From assembly GCF_042477335.2 (NCBI RefSeq), contig NC_091262.1, positions 20,001-84,000 of the forward strand: a stretch of DNA of 64,000 nt, read 5' to 3'. The notes below the pieces were generated by a model, which was given only the letters and a program-made list of their open reading frames with translations, had not been told where the DNA came from and did not search any database. Source of the stretch: Ovis canadensis. Taxonomy: Eukaryota; Chordata; Mammalia; Artiodactyla; Bovidae. How positions within the stretch are numbered: the stretch's first letter is position 1; every line of letters begins with the position of its first letter. Positions 42,994 to 55,769 of this stretch are shown here, in pieces. Made by a program: the position numbers and the translations under genes.

Positions 42994-45900
42994 GCCTCGT
43001 TTGCTTTTAGGGGGTGAGGGACAGCAAGGGGCGGGGCTTAGGCCAGAAAAGTTTATGTTTATGTTAGAGTTTTATTGTTAGGGTTAGGTTTAGGGTTCTG
43101 GCATCCCCCCAACTTGTTAGGGTTCAGGTTCAGAGTTCGGGTGCGGGGAATCCCCTCTCTACTTAGGGTTCGGGTTCAGGGTTCGTGTTTGTGGTTTGGG
43201 GTTCAGCGTTTGGGATTAGGGGTTCGCGGTTCTAGTTTGAAGTTTGGGGTTCCGATTAGGGGTTCAAGGTTCAGCTTAGGGGTTCGGGGTTGGGGTTAGG
43301 GGTTCGCAGTTTGGGTTTGGGGTTCGGGTTAGGGGTTCACGTTTCAGATTTGGGGATCAGGTTATGGGTTCTCAGTTCAGGTTCGGGGTTCGCAGTTCGG
43401 GTTTGGGGTTTGAGGTTCAGGTAAAGGGTTTGGGGTTCGCGGTTTGGGTTTGTGGTTTGAGGTTTGGGTTTGGGGTTTGGGGATCAGGTTAGGGGCTCTC
43501 GGATTGGGTTAGGGGTTCACAGTTCGGGTTTGGGTTTGAGGTTAGGGTGAAGGGTTTGGGGTTTGGGGTTCGCGGTTTGGGTTGGAGGTTTGGGATTCGG
43601 GTTAGGGGTTTTGGGTTTGGGATTCGGGTTATGGGTTTGGGTTTTGGGGTTCGCGGTTTGGGTTTGGGTTTGGGGTTCGGGTTCGGGGTTCGGGGTTCGG
43701 GTTTGGGGTTTGGAGTTCGAGGTTTGGGGTTCGCGTTTCAGGTTAGGGGTTGAGGGTTGGGGTTTGGGGTTCGCGGTTTGGGATAGGGGTTTGCGGATTT
43801 GGTTAGGGGTTAGGGATTTGGGGTTTGGAGTCTGGGATTTGGGTCAGGGGTTCGTGGTTTGGGGTTCCAGTTATGGGTTTGGGGTTTGGGTTCAGGGTTG
43901 TGGGTTGGGGGTTTGGGGTTCGGTTTTTGGGTTTGCAGTTTGGGTTACGGATTAGGGGTTTGGGGTTTGGGGTTGGGGTTCGGGAATTGGGGTTCGAGGA
44001 TTGGGGTTGGGGTTCCGATTAGAGGTTCAGTAAGTGAGGTTTGTGGTTCGGGGGTCAAGATTTGAGGTTTGGGGTTTGGGGTTCGGGGGTTTGGGTTCAG
44101 GGTTTGGGGATGGGGGTGTGAGGTGCAGTTTCGAGTTTTGCTGTTCAGGTTAGGAGTTAGGGGTTGGGAGTTCGGGGTTCGGCTTAGGGGTTTGGGGTGT
44201 GCGGTTTGGGGTTTGAGGTTTGGGGTTCCGGCTAGGGGTTTGGGGTTTGGGGTTCGGATCAGGGATTTGGAGTTTGGGTTTGAGGGTTGGGTTTTGGGGT
44301 TTGGGTTTCGGGGTTTAGAATTCGGTTTAGGTGTTCGCAGTTTGGGTTAGGGGTTTGGGGTTTGGGTTGGTGGTGTGGGGTGTGGGGTACGGGTTAGGGG
44401 TTTGGGTTCAGGGTTTGGGGTTCAGTTTATGGGTTTGCGTTTCCGGTAAGGCATTAGGGGTGTGTGGTCTGGGTTTGGGGTTCGTGTTACCGGTTTGGGG
44501 TTGGGGGTTCGGGTTCCAGATTTGGGGTTCGGGATTTGAGTTATGGATTCGGGGTTTGGGCTACATGGTTCGGGGTTTGTGGTATGGGGTTTGGGGTGGG
44601 GTTTGGGTTTGGGGCTCGGGTTAGGGGTTCGGGTTCGAGTTAGGGGTTCACGGATCGGGTTAGGGGTGTGGGGTTCGGCGTTTGAGGTTCGGTTAAGGGG
44701 TTCGCTGTTCTGGTTAGGGGTTAGTGACAGAGGCTTCTGTTTTAGGGTAGGGGGTTGCAGTTCAGGTTATGGGTTAGGGGTTTGGTGTTTCGTTTTCGGG
44801 TTATGGTAAAGGGTTCAGGTAGGGGATTGGGTTAGGGGATTCGGGATCAGGTTGGGAGTTTGGTGCTTGGGGTTAGAGATTTGGATTCGGGAAATGGGTT
44901 GGGGTTCATGGTATGGTGTTCGAGTTAGGGGTTTGGGGTTCGGAGTTTGGGGGTTCTTGTTCTGATTAGGGGCTTGGGGTTTGGGGTATGGGGTTTGGCT
45001 TCGGGGTTAGAGGTTTGCGGTTTGGGGTTTCGGTTTGGAGATTGGAGTTTGGGTTTGGGATTAAGTGGTAGGTGTTTTGGTTTGAGGTCGGGGTAGGGTT
45101 AAGGTATCAGCTTTCAGGTTCATTGTTTGGGGATTCGAGCTAGGCATTCAGTTTACGGGTTTGGGATATAAGGATTTGAAGTCAGGGTGGAGTTCGGGGA
45201 TTGGAGTCGCGATTAGGGGCTACTGAGTGCCGCAGAGGCAAGGGCTCCAGCAGTAAAAGCAGGCTGCGCGAAGCTAGGAGACGCTATTGGCGACTTTCTG
45301 GCCTCAGCTCCGCTCCTGCCTTGCCTTTGCACCTTGGCCCCAGGCGTCCTTGGGGAGGGCTTAGGGGCCGGTGGCTTGAACACTGCCAAGGGCTCTAGCA
45401 GGGAGAGCTCTGTGAAAGGGAAGGGAAGGGCAAGTGCAGGGCTCCTCCAGCTGTTGCTTGGCCGCCCAGACTCAGAGCCGCACGGAGTGCACCAGGCTCC
45501 CAGGGCCCCTGGCTGGGGACTGCAGCCCCGCACACCCGGAGGCTGATTCCCTGGGTGCCCAGCAGCAGCCTTACACACTTAGTTTCCCTAGCGCTCTCCT
45601 CCCCAGCAGAGACGTGTGCAGCTGGTTGGGGGCCTGCCCCTGCGTGCCGGCGCTCCCGCCCACAGCCCCAGCTCAGGGCAAGCAGCCCCTGAGCCAAGAC
45701 CTGCAGGAGGCGCAGAGCGCCCCCACCTGGAAGCCGAGTGAAGAGCTGGCGGGGAGGCGAGCCTCCTCGAGGGAAGAAGAGGCAGCCCAGCCTCGTTTGG
45801 CTCAAGCCCTACTTGGCTGGAGCCGAGTGCGCCTCCAGGACGGCAGAGTTCCAGCTCTGCTCAGAGGCCCGATCTGGCAGAGTTGCTGGCGCGAGGCTGC

Positions 45901-48900
45901 TCTGCCCTGGGCGAGCCTTGCCAGGACTTGCCTCGCTGCTAGGCTTCCTGCCCAGGAAGGAGCAGGCTGCGCGAGGCTGGGAGACGCCACTGGCGCCTTC
46001 CTGGCCTCAGCTCCGCTCCTGCCTTGCCTTTGCACCTAGGCCCCAGGCCTCCTTGGGGAGGGCTTAGGGGCCGGTGGCTTGCACACTGCCAAGGGTTCCA
46101 GCAGGAAGAGCTCTGTGAGAGGGAGGGAAAGGCAAGTGCAGGGCAACTCCAGCGGTTGCTTGGCCGCCCAGACTCAGCGCCGAACGGAGTCCAGCAGCCT
46201 CCCAGGGCCCGTCGCTGCGGTCTGCAGCCCCGCACACCCGGAGGCTGACTCCCTGGGCGCCCAGCAGCTGCCTCACACACGTAGCTTCCCTAGCGTTCTC
46301 CTCCCCAGCAGAGACGTGTGCAGCTGGTTGGCGCCTGCCCCTGCGTGCCTGGGCTCCCGCCCACAGCCCCAGCTCAGGGCAAGCAGCCCCTGAGCCAAGA
46401 CCTGCAGGAGGCGCAGAGCGCAACCACCTGGAAGCCGAGTGAACAGCTGGCGGGGAGGCGAGCCTCCTCGAGGGAAGAAGAGGCAGCCCAGCCTCGTTTG
46501 GCTCAAGCCCTACTTGGCTGGAGCCGAGTGCGCCTCCAGGACGGCAGAGCTCCAGCTCTGCTCAGAGGCCCGATCTGGCAGAGTTGCTGGCGCGAGGCTG
46601 CTCTGCCCTGAGCGAGCCTTGCCCAGACTTGCCTCGCTGCTAGGCTTCCTGCCCAGGAAGGAGCAGGCTGCGCGAGGCTGGGAGACGCCACTGGCGCCTT
46701 CCTGGCCTCAGCTCCGCTCCTGCCTTGCCTTTGCACCTAGGCCCCAGGCGTCCTTGGGGAGGGCTTAGGGGCCGGTGGCTTGCACACTGCCAAGGGCTCC
46801 AGCAGGAAGAGCTCTGTGCGAGGGAAAGGGCCAGTGCAGGGCTCCACCAGCGGTTGCTTTGCCGCCCAGGCTCAGCGCCGCACGGAGTGCACCAGGCTCC
46901 CAGGGCCCCTGGCTGGGGTCTGCAGCCCCGCACACCCGGAGGCTGACTCCCTGGGCGCCCAGCAGCTGCCTCACACACGTAGCTTCCCTAGCGCTCTCCT
47001 CCCCAGCAGAGACGTGTGCAGCTGGTTGGGGCCTGCCCCTGCGTGCCTGGGCTCCCGCGCACAGCCCCAGCTCAGGGAAAGCAGCCCCTGAGCCAAGACC
47101 AGCAGGAGGCGCAGAGCGCCCCCACCTGGAAGCCGAGTGAACAGCTGGCGGGGAGGCGAGCCTCCTCGAGGGAAGAAGAGGCAGCCCAGCCTCGTTTGGC
47201 TCAACCCCTACTTGGCTGGAGTCGAGTGCGCCTCCAGGACGGCAGAGATCCAGCTCTGCTCAGAGGCCCGATCTGGCAGAGTTGCAGGCGCGAGGCTGCT
47301 CTGCCCTGGGCGAGCCTTACCCAGACTTGCCTCGCTGCTAGGCTTCCTGCCCAGGAAGGAGCAGGCTGCGCGAGGCTGGGAGACGCCACTGGCGCCTTCC
47401 TGGCCTCAGCTCCGCTCCTGCCTTGCCTTTGCACCTAGGCCCCAGGCGTCCTTGGGGAGGGCTTAGGGGCCGGTGGCTTGCACACTGCCAAGGGCTCCAG
47501 CAGGAAGAGCTCTGTGCGAGGGAAGGGAAGGGCCAGTGCAGGGCTCCTCCAGCGGTTGCTTGGCCGCCCAGGCTCAGCGCCGCATGGAGTGCACCAGGCT
47601 CCCAGGGCCCCTGGCTGGGGTCTGCAGCCCCGCACACCCGGAGGCTGACTCCCTGGGCGCCCAGCAGCTGCCTCACACACGTAGCTTCCCTAGCGCTCTC
47701 CTCCCCAGCAGAGACGTGTGCAGCTGGTTGGGGCCTGCCCCTGCGTGCCTGGGCTCCCGCCCACAGCCCCAGCTCAGGGCAAGCAGCCCCTGAGCCAAGA
47801 CCTGCAGGAGGCGCAGAGCGCCCCCACCTGGAAGCCGAGTGAACAGCTGGCGGGGAGGAGAGCCTCCTCGAGGGAAGAAGAGGCAGCCCAGCCTCGTTTG
47901 GCTCAAGCCCTACTTGGCTGGAGCCGAGTGCGCCTCCAGGACGGCAGAGCTCCAGCTCTGCTCAGAGGCCCGATCTGGCAGGGTTGCTGGCGCGAGGCTG
48001 CTCTGCCCTGGGCGAGCATTGCCCAGACTTGCCTCGCTGCTAGGCTTCCTGCCCAGGAAGGAGCAGGCTGTGCGAGGCTGGGAGACGCCACTGGCGCCTT
48101 CCTGGCCTCAGCTCCGCTCCTGCCTTGCCTTTGCACCTAGGCCCCAGGCGTCCTTGGGGAGGGCCTAAGGGCCGGTGGCTTGCACACTGCCAAGGGCTCC
48201 AGCAGGAAGAGCTCTGTGCGAGGGAAGGGAAGGGCCAGTGCAGGGCTCCTCCAGCGGTTGCTTGGCCGCCCAGACTCAGCGCCGCACGGAGTGCACCAGG
48301 CTCCCAGGGCCCCTGGCTGGGGTCTGCAGCCCCGCACACCCGGAGGCTGACTCCCTGGGCGCCCAGCAGCTGCCTCACACATGTAGCTTCCCTAGCGCTC
48401 TCCTCCCCAGCAGAGACGTGTGCAGCTGGTTGGGGCCTGCCCCTGCGTGCCTGGGCTCCCGCCCACAGCCCCAGCTCAGGGCAAGCAGCCCCTGAGCCAA
48501 GACCTGCAGGAGGCGCAGAGCGCCCCCACCTGGAAGCCGAGTGAACAGCTGGCGGGGAGGCGAGCCTCCTCGAGGGAAGAAGAGGCAGCCCAGCCTCGTT
48601 TGGCTCAAGCCCTACTTGGCTGGAGCCGAGTGCGCCTCCAGGACGGCAGAGCTCCAGCTCTGCTGAGAGGCCCGTTCTGGCAGAGTTGCTGGCGCGAGGC
48701 TGCTCTGCCCTGGGCGAGCCTTGCCCAGACTTGCCTCGCTGCTAGGCTTCCTGCCCAGGAAAGAGCAGGCTGCGCGAGGCTGGGAGACGCCACTGGCGCC
48801 TTCCTGGCCTCAGCTCCGCTCCTGCCTTGCCTTTGCACCTAGGCCCCAGGCGTCCTTGGGGAGGGCTTAGGGGCCGGTGGCTTGCACAGTGCCAAGGGAT

Positions 48901-51900
48901 CCAGCAGGAAGAGCTCTGTGCGAGGGAAGGGAAGGGCCAGTGCAGGGCTCCTCCAGCGGTTGCTTGGCCGCCCAGGCTCAGCGCCGCACGGAGTGCACCA
49001 GGCTCCCAGGGCCCCTGGCTGGGGTCTGCAGCCCCGCACACCTGGAGGCTGACTCCCTGGGCGCCTAGCAGCTGCCTCACACACGTAGCTTCCCTAGCGC
49101 TCTCCTCCCCAGCAGAGACGTGTGCAGCTGGTTGGGGCCTGCCCCTGCGTGCCTGGGTTCCCGCCCACAGCCCCAGCTCAGGGCAAGCAGCCCCTGAGCC
49201 AAGACCTGCAGGAGGCGCAGAGCGCCCCCACCTGGAAGCCGAGTGAACAGCTGGCGGGGAGGCGAGCCTCCTCGAGGGAAGAAGAGGCAGCCCAGCCTCG
49301 TTTGGCTCAAGCCCTACTTGGCTGGAGCCGAGTGCGCCTCCAGGACGGCAGAGCTCCAGCTCTGCTCAGAGGCCCGATCTGGCAGAGTTGCTGGCACGAG
49401 GCTGCTCTGCCCTAGGCGACCGTTGCCCAGACTTGCCTCGCTGCTAGGCTTCCTGCCCAGGAAGGAGCAGGCTGCGCGAGGCTGGGAGACGCCACTGGCG
49501 CCTTCCTGGCCTCAGCTCCGCTCCTGCCTTGCCTTTGCACCTAGGCCCCAGGCGTCCTTGGGGAGGGCTTAGGGGCCGGTGGCTTGCACACTGCAAGGGC
49601 TCCAGCAGGAAGAGCTCTGTGCGAGGGAAGGGAAGGGCCTGTGCAGGGCTCCTCCAGCGGTTGCTTGGCCGCCCAGACTCAGCGCCGCACGGAGTGCACC
49701 AGGCTCCCAGGGCCCCTGGCTGGGGTCTGCAGCCCCGCACACCCGGAGGCTGACTCCCTGGGCGCCCAGCAGCTGCCTCACACACGTAGCTTCCCTAGCG
49801 CTCTCCTCCCCAGCAGAGACGTGTGCAGCTGGTTGGGGCCTGCCCCTGCGTGCCTGGGCTCCCGCCCACAGCCCCAGCTCAGGGCAAGCAGCCCCTGAGC
49901 CAAGACCTGCAGGAGGCGCAGAGCGCCCCCACCTGGAAGCCGAGTGAACAGCTGGCGGGGAGGCGAGCCTCCTCGAGGGAAGAAGAGGCAGCCCAGCCTC
50001 GTTTGGCTCAAGCCCTACTTGGCTGGAGCCGAGTGCGCCTCCAGGACGGCAGAGCTCCAGCTCTGCTCAGAGGCCCGATCTGGCAGAGTTGCTGGCGTGA
50101 GGCTGCTCTGCCCTGGGCGACCGTTGCCCAGACTTGCCTCGCTGCTAGGTTTCCTGCCCAGGAAGGAGCAGGCTGCGCGAGGCTGGGAGACGCCACTGGC
50201 GCCTTCCTGGCCTCAGCTCCGCTCCTGCCTTGCCTTTGCACCTAGGCCCCAGGCGTCCTTGGGGAGGGCTTAGGGGCCGGTGGCTTGCACACTGCCAAGG
50301 GCTCCAGCAGGAAGAGCTCTGTGCGAGGGAAGGGAAGGGCCAGTGCAGGGCTCCTCCAGCGGTTGCTTTGCCGCCCAGGCTCAGCGCCGCACGGAGTGCA
50401 CCAGGCTCCCAGGGCCCCTGGCTGGGGTCTGCAGCCCCGCACACCCGGAGGCTGACTCCCTGGGCGCCCAGCAGCTGCCTCACACACGTAGCTTCCCTAG
50501 CGCTCTCCTCCCCAGCAGAGACGTGTGCAGCTGGTTGGGGCCTGCCCCTGCGTGCCTGGGCTCCTGCCCACAGCCCCAGCTCAGGGCAAGCAGCCCCTGA
50601 GCCAAGACCTGCAGGAGGCGCAGAGCGCCCCCACCTGGAAGCCGAGTGAACAGCTGGCGGGAAGGCGTGCCTCCTCGACGGAAGAAGAGGCAGCCCAGCC
50701 TCGTTTGGCTCAAGCCCTACTTGGCTGGAGCCGAGTGCGCCTCCAGGACGGCAGAGCTCCAGCTCTGCTCAGAGGCCCGATCTGGCAGAGTTGCTGGCGC
50801 GAGGCTGCTCTGCCCTGGGCGAGCCTTGTCCAGACTTGCCTCGCTGCTAGGCTTCCTGCCCAGGAAGGAGCAGGCTGCGCGAGGCTGGGAGACGCCACTG
50901 GCGCCTTCCTGGCCTCAGCTCCGCTCCTGCCTTGCCTTTGCACCTAGGCCCCAGGCGTCCTTAGGGAGGGCTTAGGGGCCGGTGGCTTGCACACTGCCAA
51001 GGGCTCCAGCAGGAAGAGCTCTGTGCGAGGGAAGGGAAGGGCCAGTGCAGGGCTCCTCCAGCGGTTGCTTGGCAGCCCAGGCTCAGCGCCGCACGGAGTG
51101 CACCAGGCTCCCAGGGCCCCTGGCTGGGGTCTGCAGCCCCGCACACACGGAGGCTGACTCCCTGGGCGCCCAGCTGCTGCCTCACACACGTAGCTTCCCT
51201 AGCGCTCTCCTCCCCAGCAGAGACGTGTGCAGCTGGTTGGGGCCTGCCCCTGCGTGCCTGAGCTCCCGCCCACAGCCCCAGCTCAGGGCAAGCAGCCCCT
51301 GAGCCAAGACCTGCAGGAGGCCCAGAGCGCCCCCACCTGGAAGCCGAGTGAACAGCTGGCGGGGAGGCGAGCCTCCTCGAGGGAAGAAGAGGCAGCCCAG
51401 CCTCGTTTGGCTCAAGCCCTACTTGGCTGGAGCCGAGTGCGCCTCCAGGACGGCAGAGCTCCAGCTCTGCTCAGAGGCCCGTTCTGGCAGAGTTGCTGGC
51501 GCGAGGCTGCTCTGCCCTGGGCGAGCCTTGCCCAAACTTGCCTCGCTGCTAGGCTTCCTGCCCAGGAAGGAGCAGGCTGCGCGAGGCTGGGAGACGCCAC
51601 TGGCGCCTTCCTGGCCTCAGCTCCGCTCCTGCCTTGCCTTTGCACCTAGGCCCCAGGCGTCCTTGGGGAGGGCTTAGGGGCCGGTGGCTTGCACACTGCC
51701 AAGGGCTCCAGCAGGAAGAGCTCTGAGCGAGGGAAGGGAAGGGCCAGTGCAGGGCTTCTCCAGCGGTTGCTTGGCCGCCAAGACTCAGCACCGCACGGAG
51801 TGCACCAGGCTCCCAGGGCCCCTGGCTGGGGTCTGCAGCCCCGCACACCCGGAGGCTGACTCCCTGGGCGCCCAGCAACTGCCTCACACACGTAGCTTCC

Positions 51901-54900
51901 CTAGCGCTCTCGGCTCCAGCAGAGATGTGTGCAGCTGGTTGGGGCCTGCCCCTGCGTGCCTGGGCTCCCGCCGACAGCCCCAGCTCAGGGCAAGCAGCCC
52001 CTGAGCCAAGACCTGCAGGAGGCGCAGAGCGCCCCCACCTGGAAGCCAAGTGAACAGCTGGCGGGGAGGCGAGCCTCCTCGAGGGAAGAAGAGGCAGCCC
52101 AGCCTCGTTTGGCTCAAGCCCTACTTGGCTGGAGACGAGTGCGCCTCCAGGACGGCACAGCTCCAGCTCTGCTCAGAGGCCCGTTCTGGCAGAGTTGCTG
52201 GCGCGAGGCTGCTCTGCCCTGGGCGAGCCTTGTCCAGACTTGCCTCGCTGCTAGGCTTCCTGCCCAGGAAAGAGCAGGCTGCGCGAGGCTGGGAGACGCC
52301 ACTGGCGCCTTCCTGGCCTCAGCTCCTCTCCTGCCTTGCCTTTGCACCTAGGTCCCAGGCGTCCTTGGGGAGGGCTTAGGGGCCGGTGGCTTGCACACTG
52401 CCAAGGGCTCCAGCAGGAAGAGCTCTGTGCGAGGGAAGGGAAGGGCCAGTGCAGGGCTCCTCCAGCGGTTGCTTGGCCGCCAAGGCTCAGCGCCGCACGG
52501 AGTGCACCAGGCTCCCAGGGCCCCTGGCTGGGGTCTGCAGCCCCGCACACCTGGAGGCTGACTCCCTGGGCGCCCAGCAGCTGCCTCACACACGTAGCTT
52601 CCCTAGTGCTCTCCTCCCCAGCAGAGACGTGTGCAGCTGGTTGGGGACTGCCCCTGCGTGCCTGGGTTCCCGCCCACAGCCCCAGCTCAGGGCAAGCAGA
52701 CCCTGAGCCAAGACCTGCAGGAGGCGCAGAGCGCCCCCACCTGGAAGCCGAGTGAACAGCTGGCGGGGATGCGAGCCTCCTCGAGGGAAGAAGAGGCAGC
52801 CCAGCCTCGTTTGGCTCAAGCCCTACTTGGCTGGAGCCGAGTGCGCCTCCAGGACGGCACAGCTCCAGCTCTGCTCAGAGGCCCGTTCTGGCAGAGTTGC
52901 TGGCGCGAGGCTGCTCTGCCCTGGGCGAGCCTTGCCCAGACTTGCCTCGCTGCTAGGCTTCCTGCCCAGGAAGGAGGAGGCTGCGCGAGGCTGGGAGACG
53001 CCACTGGCGCCTTCCTGGCCTCAGCTCCGCTCCTGCCTTGCCTTTGCACCTAGGCCCCAGGCGTCCTTGGGGAGGGCTTAGGGGCCGGTGGCTTGCACAC
53101 TGCCAAGGGCTCCAGCAGGAAGAGCTCTGTGCGAGGGAAGGGAAGGGCCAGTGCAGGGCTCCTCCAGCGGTTGCTTGGCCGCCCAGGCTCAGCGCCGCAC
53201 GGAGTGCACCAGGCTCCCAGGGCCCCTGGCTGGGGTCTGCAGCCCCGCACACCCGGAGGCTGACTCCCTGGGCGCCCAGCAGCTGCCTCACACACGTAGC
53301 TTCCCTAGCGCTCTCCTCCCCAGCAGAGACGTGTGCAGCTGGTTGGGGCCTGCCCCTGCGTGCCTGGGCTCCCGCCCACAGCCCCAGCTCAGGGCAAGCA
53401 GCCCCTGAGCCAAGACCTGCAGGAGGCGCAGAGCGCCCCCACCTGGAAGCCGAGTGAACAGCTGGCGGGGAGGCGAGCCTCCTCGAGGGAAGAAGAGGCA
53501 GCCCAGCCTCGTTTGGCTCAAGCCCTACTTGGCTGGAGCCGAGTGCGCCTCCAGGACGGCACAGCTCCAGCTCTGCTCAGAGGCCCGTTCTGGCAGAGTT
53601 GCTGGCGCGAGGCTGCTCTGCCCTGGGCGAGCCTTGCCCAGACTTGCCTCGCTGCTAGGCTTCCTGCCCAGGAAGGAGCAGGCTGCGCGAGGCTGGGAGA
53701 CGCCACTGGCGCCTTCCTGGCCTCAGCTCCGCTCCTGCCTTGCCTTTGCACCTAGGCCCCAGGCGTCCTTGGGGAGGGCTTAGGGGCCGGTGGCTTGCAC
53801 ACTGCCAAGGGCTCCAGCAGGAAGAGCTCTGTGCGAGGGAAGGGAAGGGCCAGTGCAGGGCTCCTCCAGCGGTTGCTTGGCCGCCCAGGCTCAGCGCCGC
53901 ACGGAGTGCACCAGGCTCCCAGGGCCCCTGGCTGGGGTCTGCAGCCCCGCACACCCGGAGGCTGACTCCCTGGGCGCCTAGCAGCTGCCTCACACACGTA
54001 GCTTCCCTAGCGCTCTCCTCCCCAGCAGAGACGTGTGCAGCTGGTTGGGGCCTGCCCCTGCGTGCCTGGGCTCCCGCCCACAGCCCCAACTCAGGGCAAG
54101 CAGCCCCTGAGCCAAGAACTGCAGGAGGCGCAGAGCGCCCCCACCTGGAAGCCGAGTGAACAGCTGGCGGGGAGGCGAGCCTCCTCGAGGGAAGAAGAGG
54201 CAGCCCAGCCTCGTTTGGCTCAAGCCCTACTTGGCTGGAGCCGAGTGCGCCTCCAGAACGGCAGAGCTCCAGCTCTGCTCAGAGGCCCGATCTGGCAGAG
54301 TTGCTGGCGCGAGGCTGCTCTGCCCTGGGCGACCGTTGCCCAGACTTGCCTCGCTGCTAGGCTTCCTGCCCAGGAAGGAGCAGGCTGCGCGAGGCTGGGA
54401 GACGCCACTGGCGCCTTCCTGGCCTCAGCTCCACTCCTGCCTTGCCTTTGCACCTAGGCCCCAGGCGTCCTTGGGGAGGGCTTAGGGGCCGGTGGCTTGC
54501 ACAGTGCCAAGGGCTCCAGCAGGAAGAGCTCTGTGCGAGGGAAGGGAAGGGCCAGTGCAGGGCTCCTCCAGCGGTTGCTTTGCCGCCCAGGCTCAGCGCC
54601 GCACGGAGTGCACCAGGCTCCCAGGGCCCCTGGCTGGGGTCTGCAGCCCCGCACACCCGGAGGCTGACTCCCTGGGCGCCCAGCAGCTGCCTCACACACG
54701 TAGCTTCCCTAGCGCTCTCCTCCCCAGCAGAGACGTGTGCAGCTGGTTGGGGCCTGCCCCTGCGTGCCTGGGCTCCCGCCCACAGCCCCAGCTCAGGGCA
54801 AGCAGCCCCTGAGCCAAGACCTGCAGGAGGCGCAGAGCGCCCCCACCTGGAAGCCAAGTGAACAGCTGGCGGGGAGGCGAGCCTCCTCGAGGGAAGAAGA

Positions 54901-55769
54901 GGCAGCCCAGCCTCGTTTGGCTCAAGCCCTACTTGGCTGGAGCCGAGTGCGCCTCCAGGACGGCAGAGCTCCAGCTCTGCTCAGAGGCCCGTTCTGGCAG
55001 AGTTGCTGGCGCGAGGCTGCTCTGCCCTGGGCGAGCCTTGCCCAGACTTGCCTCGCTGCTAGGCTTCCTGCCCAGGAAGGAGCAGGCTGCGCGAGGCTGG
55101 GAGACGCCACTGGAGCCTTCCTGGCCTCAGCTCCGCTCCTGCCTTGCCTTTGCACCTAGGCCCCAGGCGTCCTTGGGGAGGGCTTAGGGGCCGGTGGCTT
55201 GCACACTGCCAAGGGCTCCAGCAGGAAGAGCTCTGTGCGAGGGAAGGGAAGGGCCAGTGCAGGGCTCCTCCAGCGGTTGCTTGGCCGCCCAGGCTCAGCG
55301 CCGCACGGAGTGCACCAGGCTCCCAGGGCCCCTGGCTGGGGTCTGCAGCCCCGCACACCCGGAGGCTGACTCCCTGGGCGCCCAGCAGCTGCCTCACACA
55401 CGTAGCTTCCCTAGCGCTCTCCTCCCCAGCAGAGACGTGTGCAGCTGGTTGGGGCCTGCCCCTGCGTGCCTGGGCTCCCGCCCACAGCCCCAGCTCAGGG
55501 CAAGCAGCCCCTGAGCCAAGACCTGCAGGAGGCGCAGAGCGCCCCCACCTGGAAGCCGAGTGAACAGCTGGCGGGGAGGCGAGCCTCCTCGAGGGAAGAA
55601 GAGGCAGCCCAGCCTCGTTTGGCTCAAGCCCTACTTGGCTGGAGCCGAGTGCGCCTCCAGGACGGCAGAGCTCCAGCTCTGCTCAGAGGCCCGATCTGGC
55701 AGAGTTGCTGGCGCGAGGCTGCTCTGCCCTGGGCGAGCCTTGCCCAGACTTGCCTCGCTGCTAGGCTTC

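Larger units (their letters stand above)
41782..45215 (+). repeat. Degenerate G-rich telomeric repeat tract (copy 2)
   Basis: Counterpart of 15,490-18,480, longer by the extra cassette and a ~24-base gain of GTTCGGG units near 43,680. The same TTAGGG to TTTGGGG/TTCGGGG grading from left to right. Confidence 0.92.
26345..45230. repeat. Segmental duplication, non-satellite part, copy 2
   Basis: The direct-orientation partner of 1-18,490. It differs by one extra 424-bp tRNA-like cassette, CAG length, a ~30-base segment after the Bov-tA SINE (about 28,997-29,030), a 13-base loss in COX3 near 30,839, and scattered substitutions concentrated in its left third. Confidence 0.97.

Noticed and set aside
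26345-45230. Pure assembly duplication of copy 1
   Set aside because: Numerous substitutions, indels, a different cassette count and different CAG length show a real second copy, although the nearly identical 8.4-15.3 kb part should still be checked with reads.
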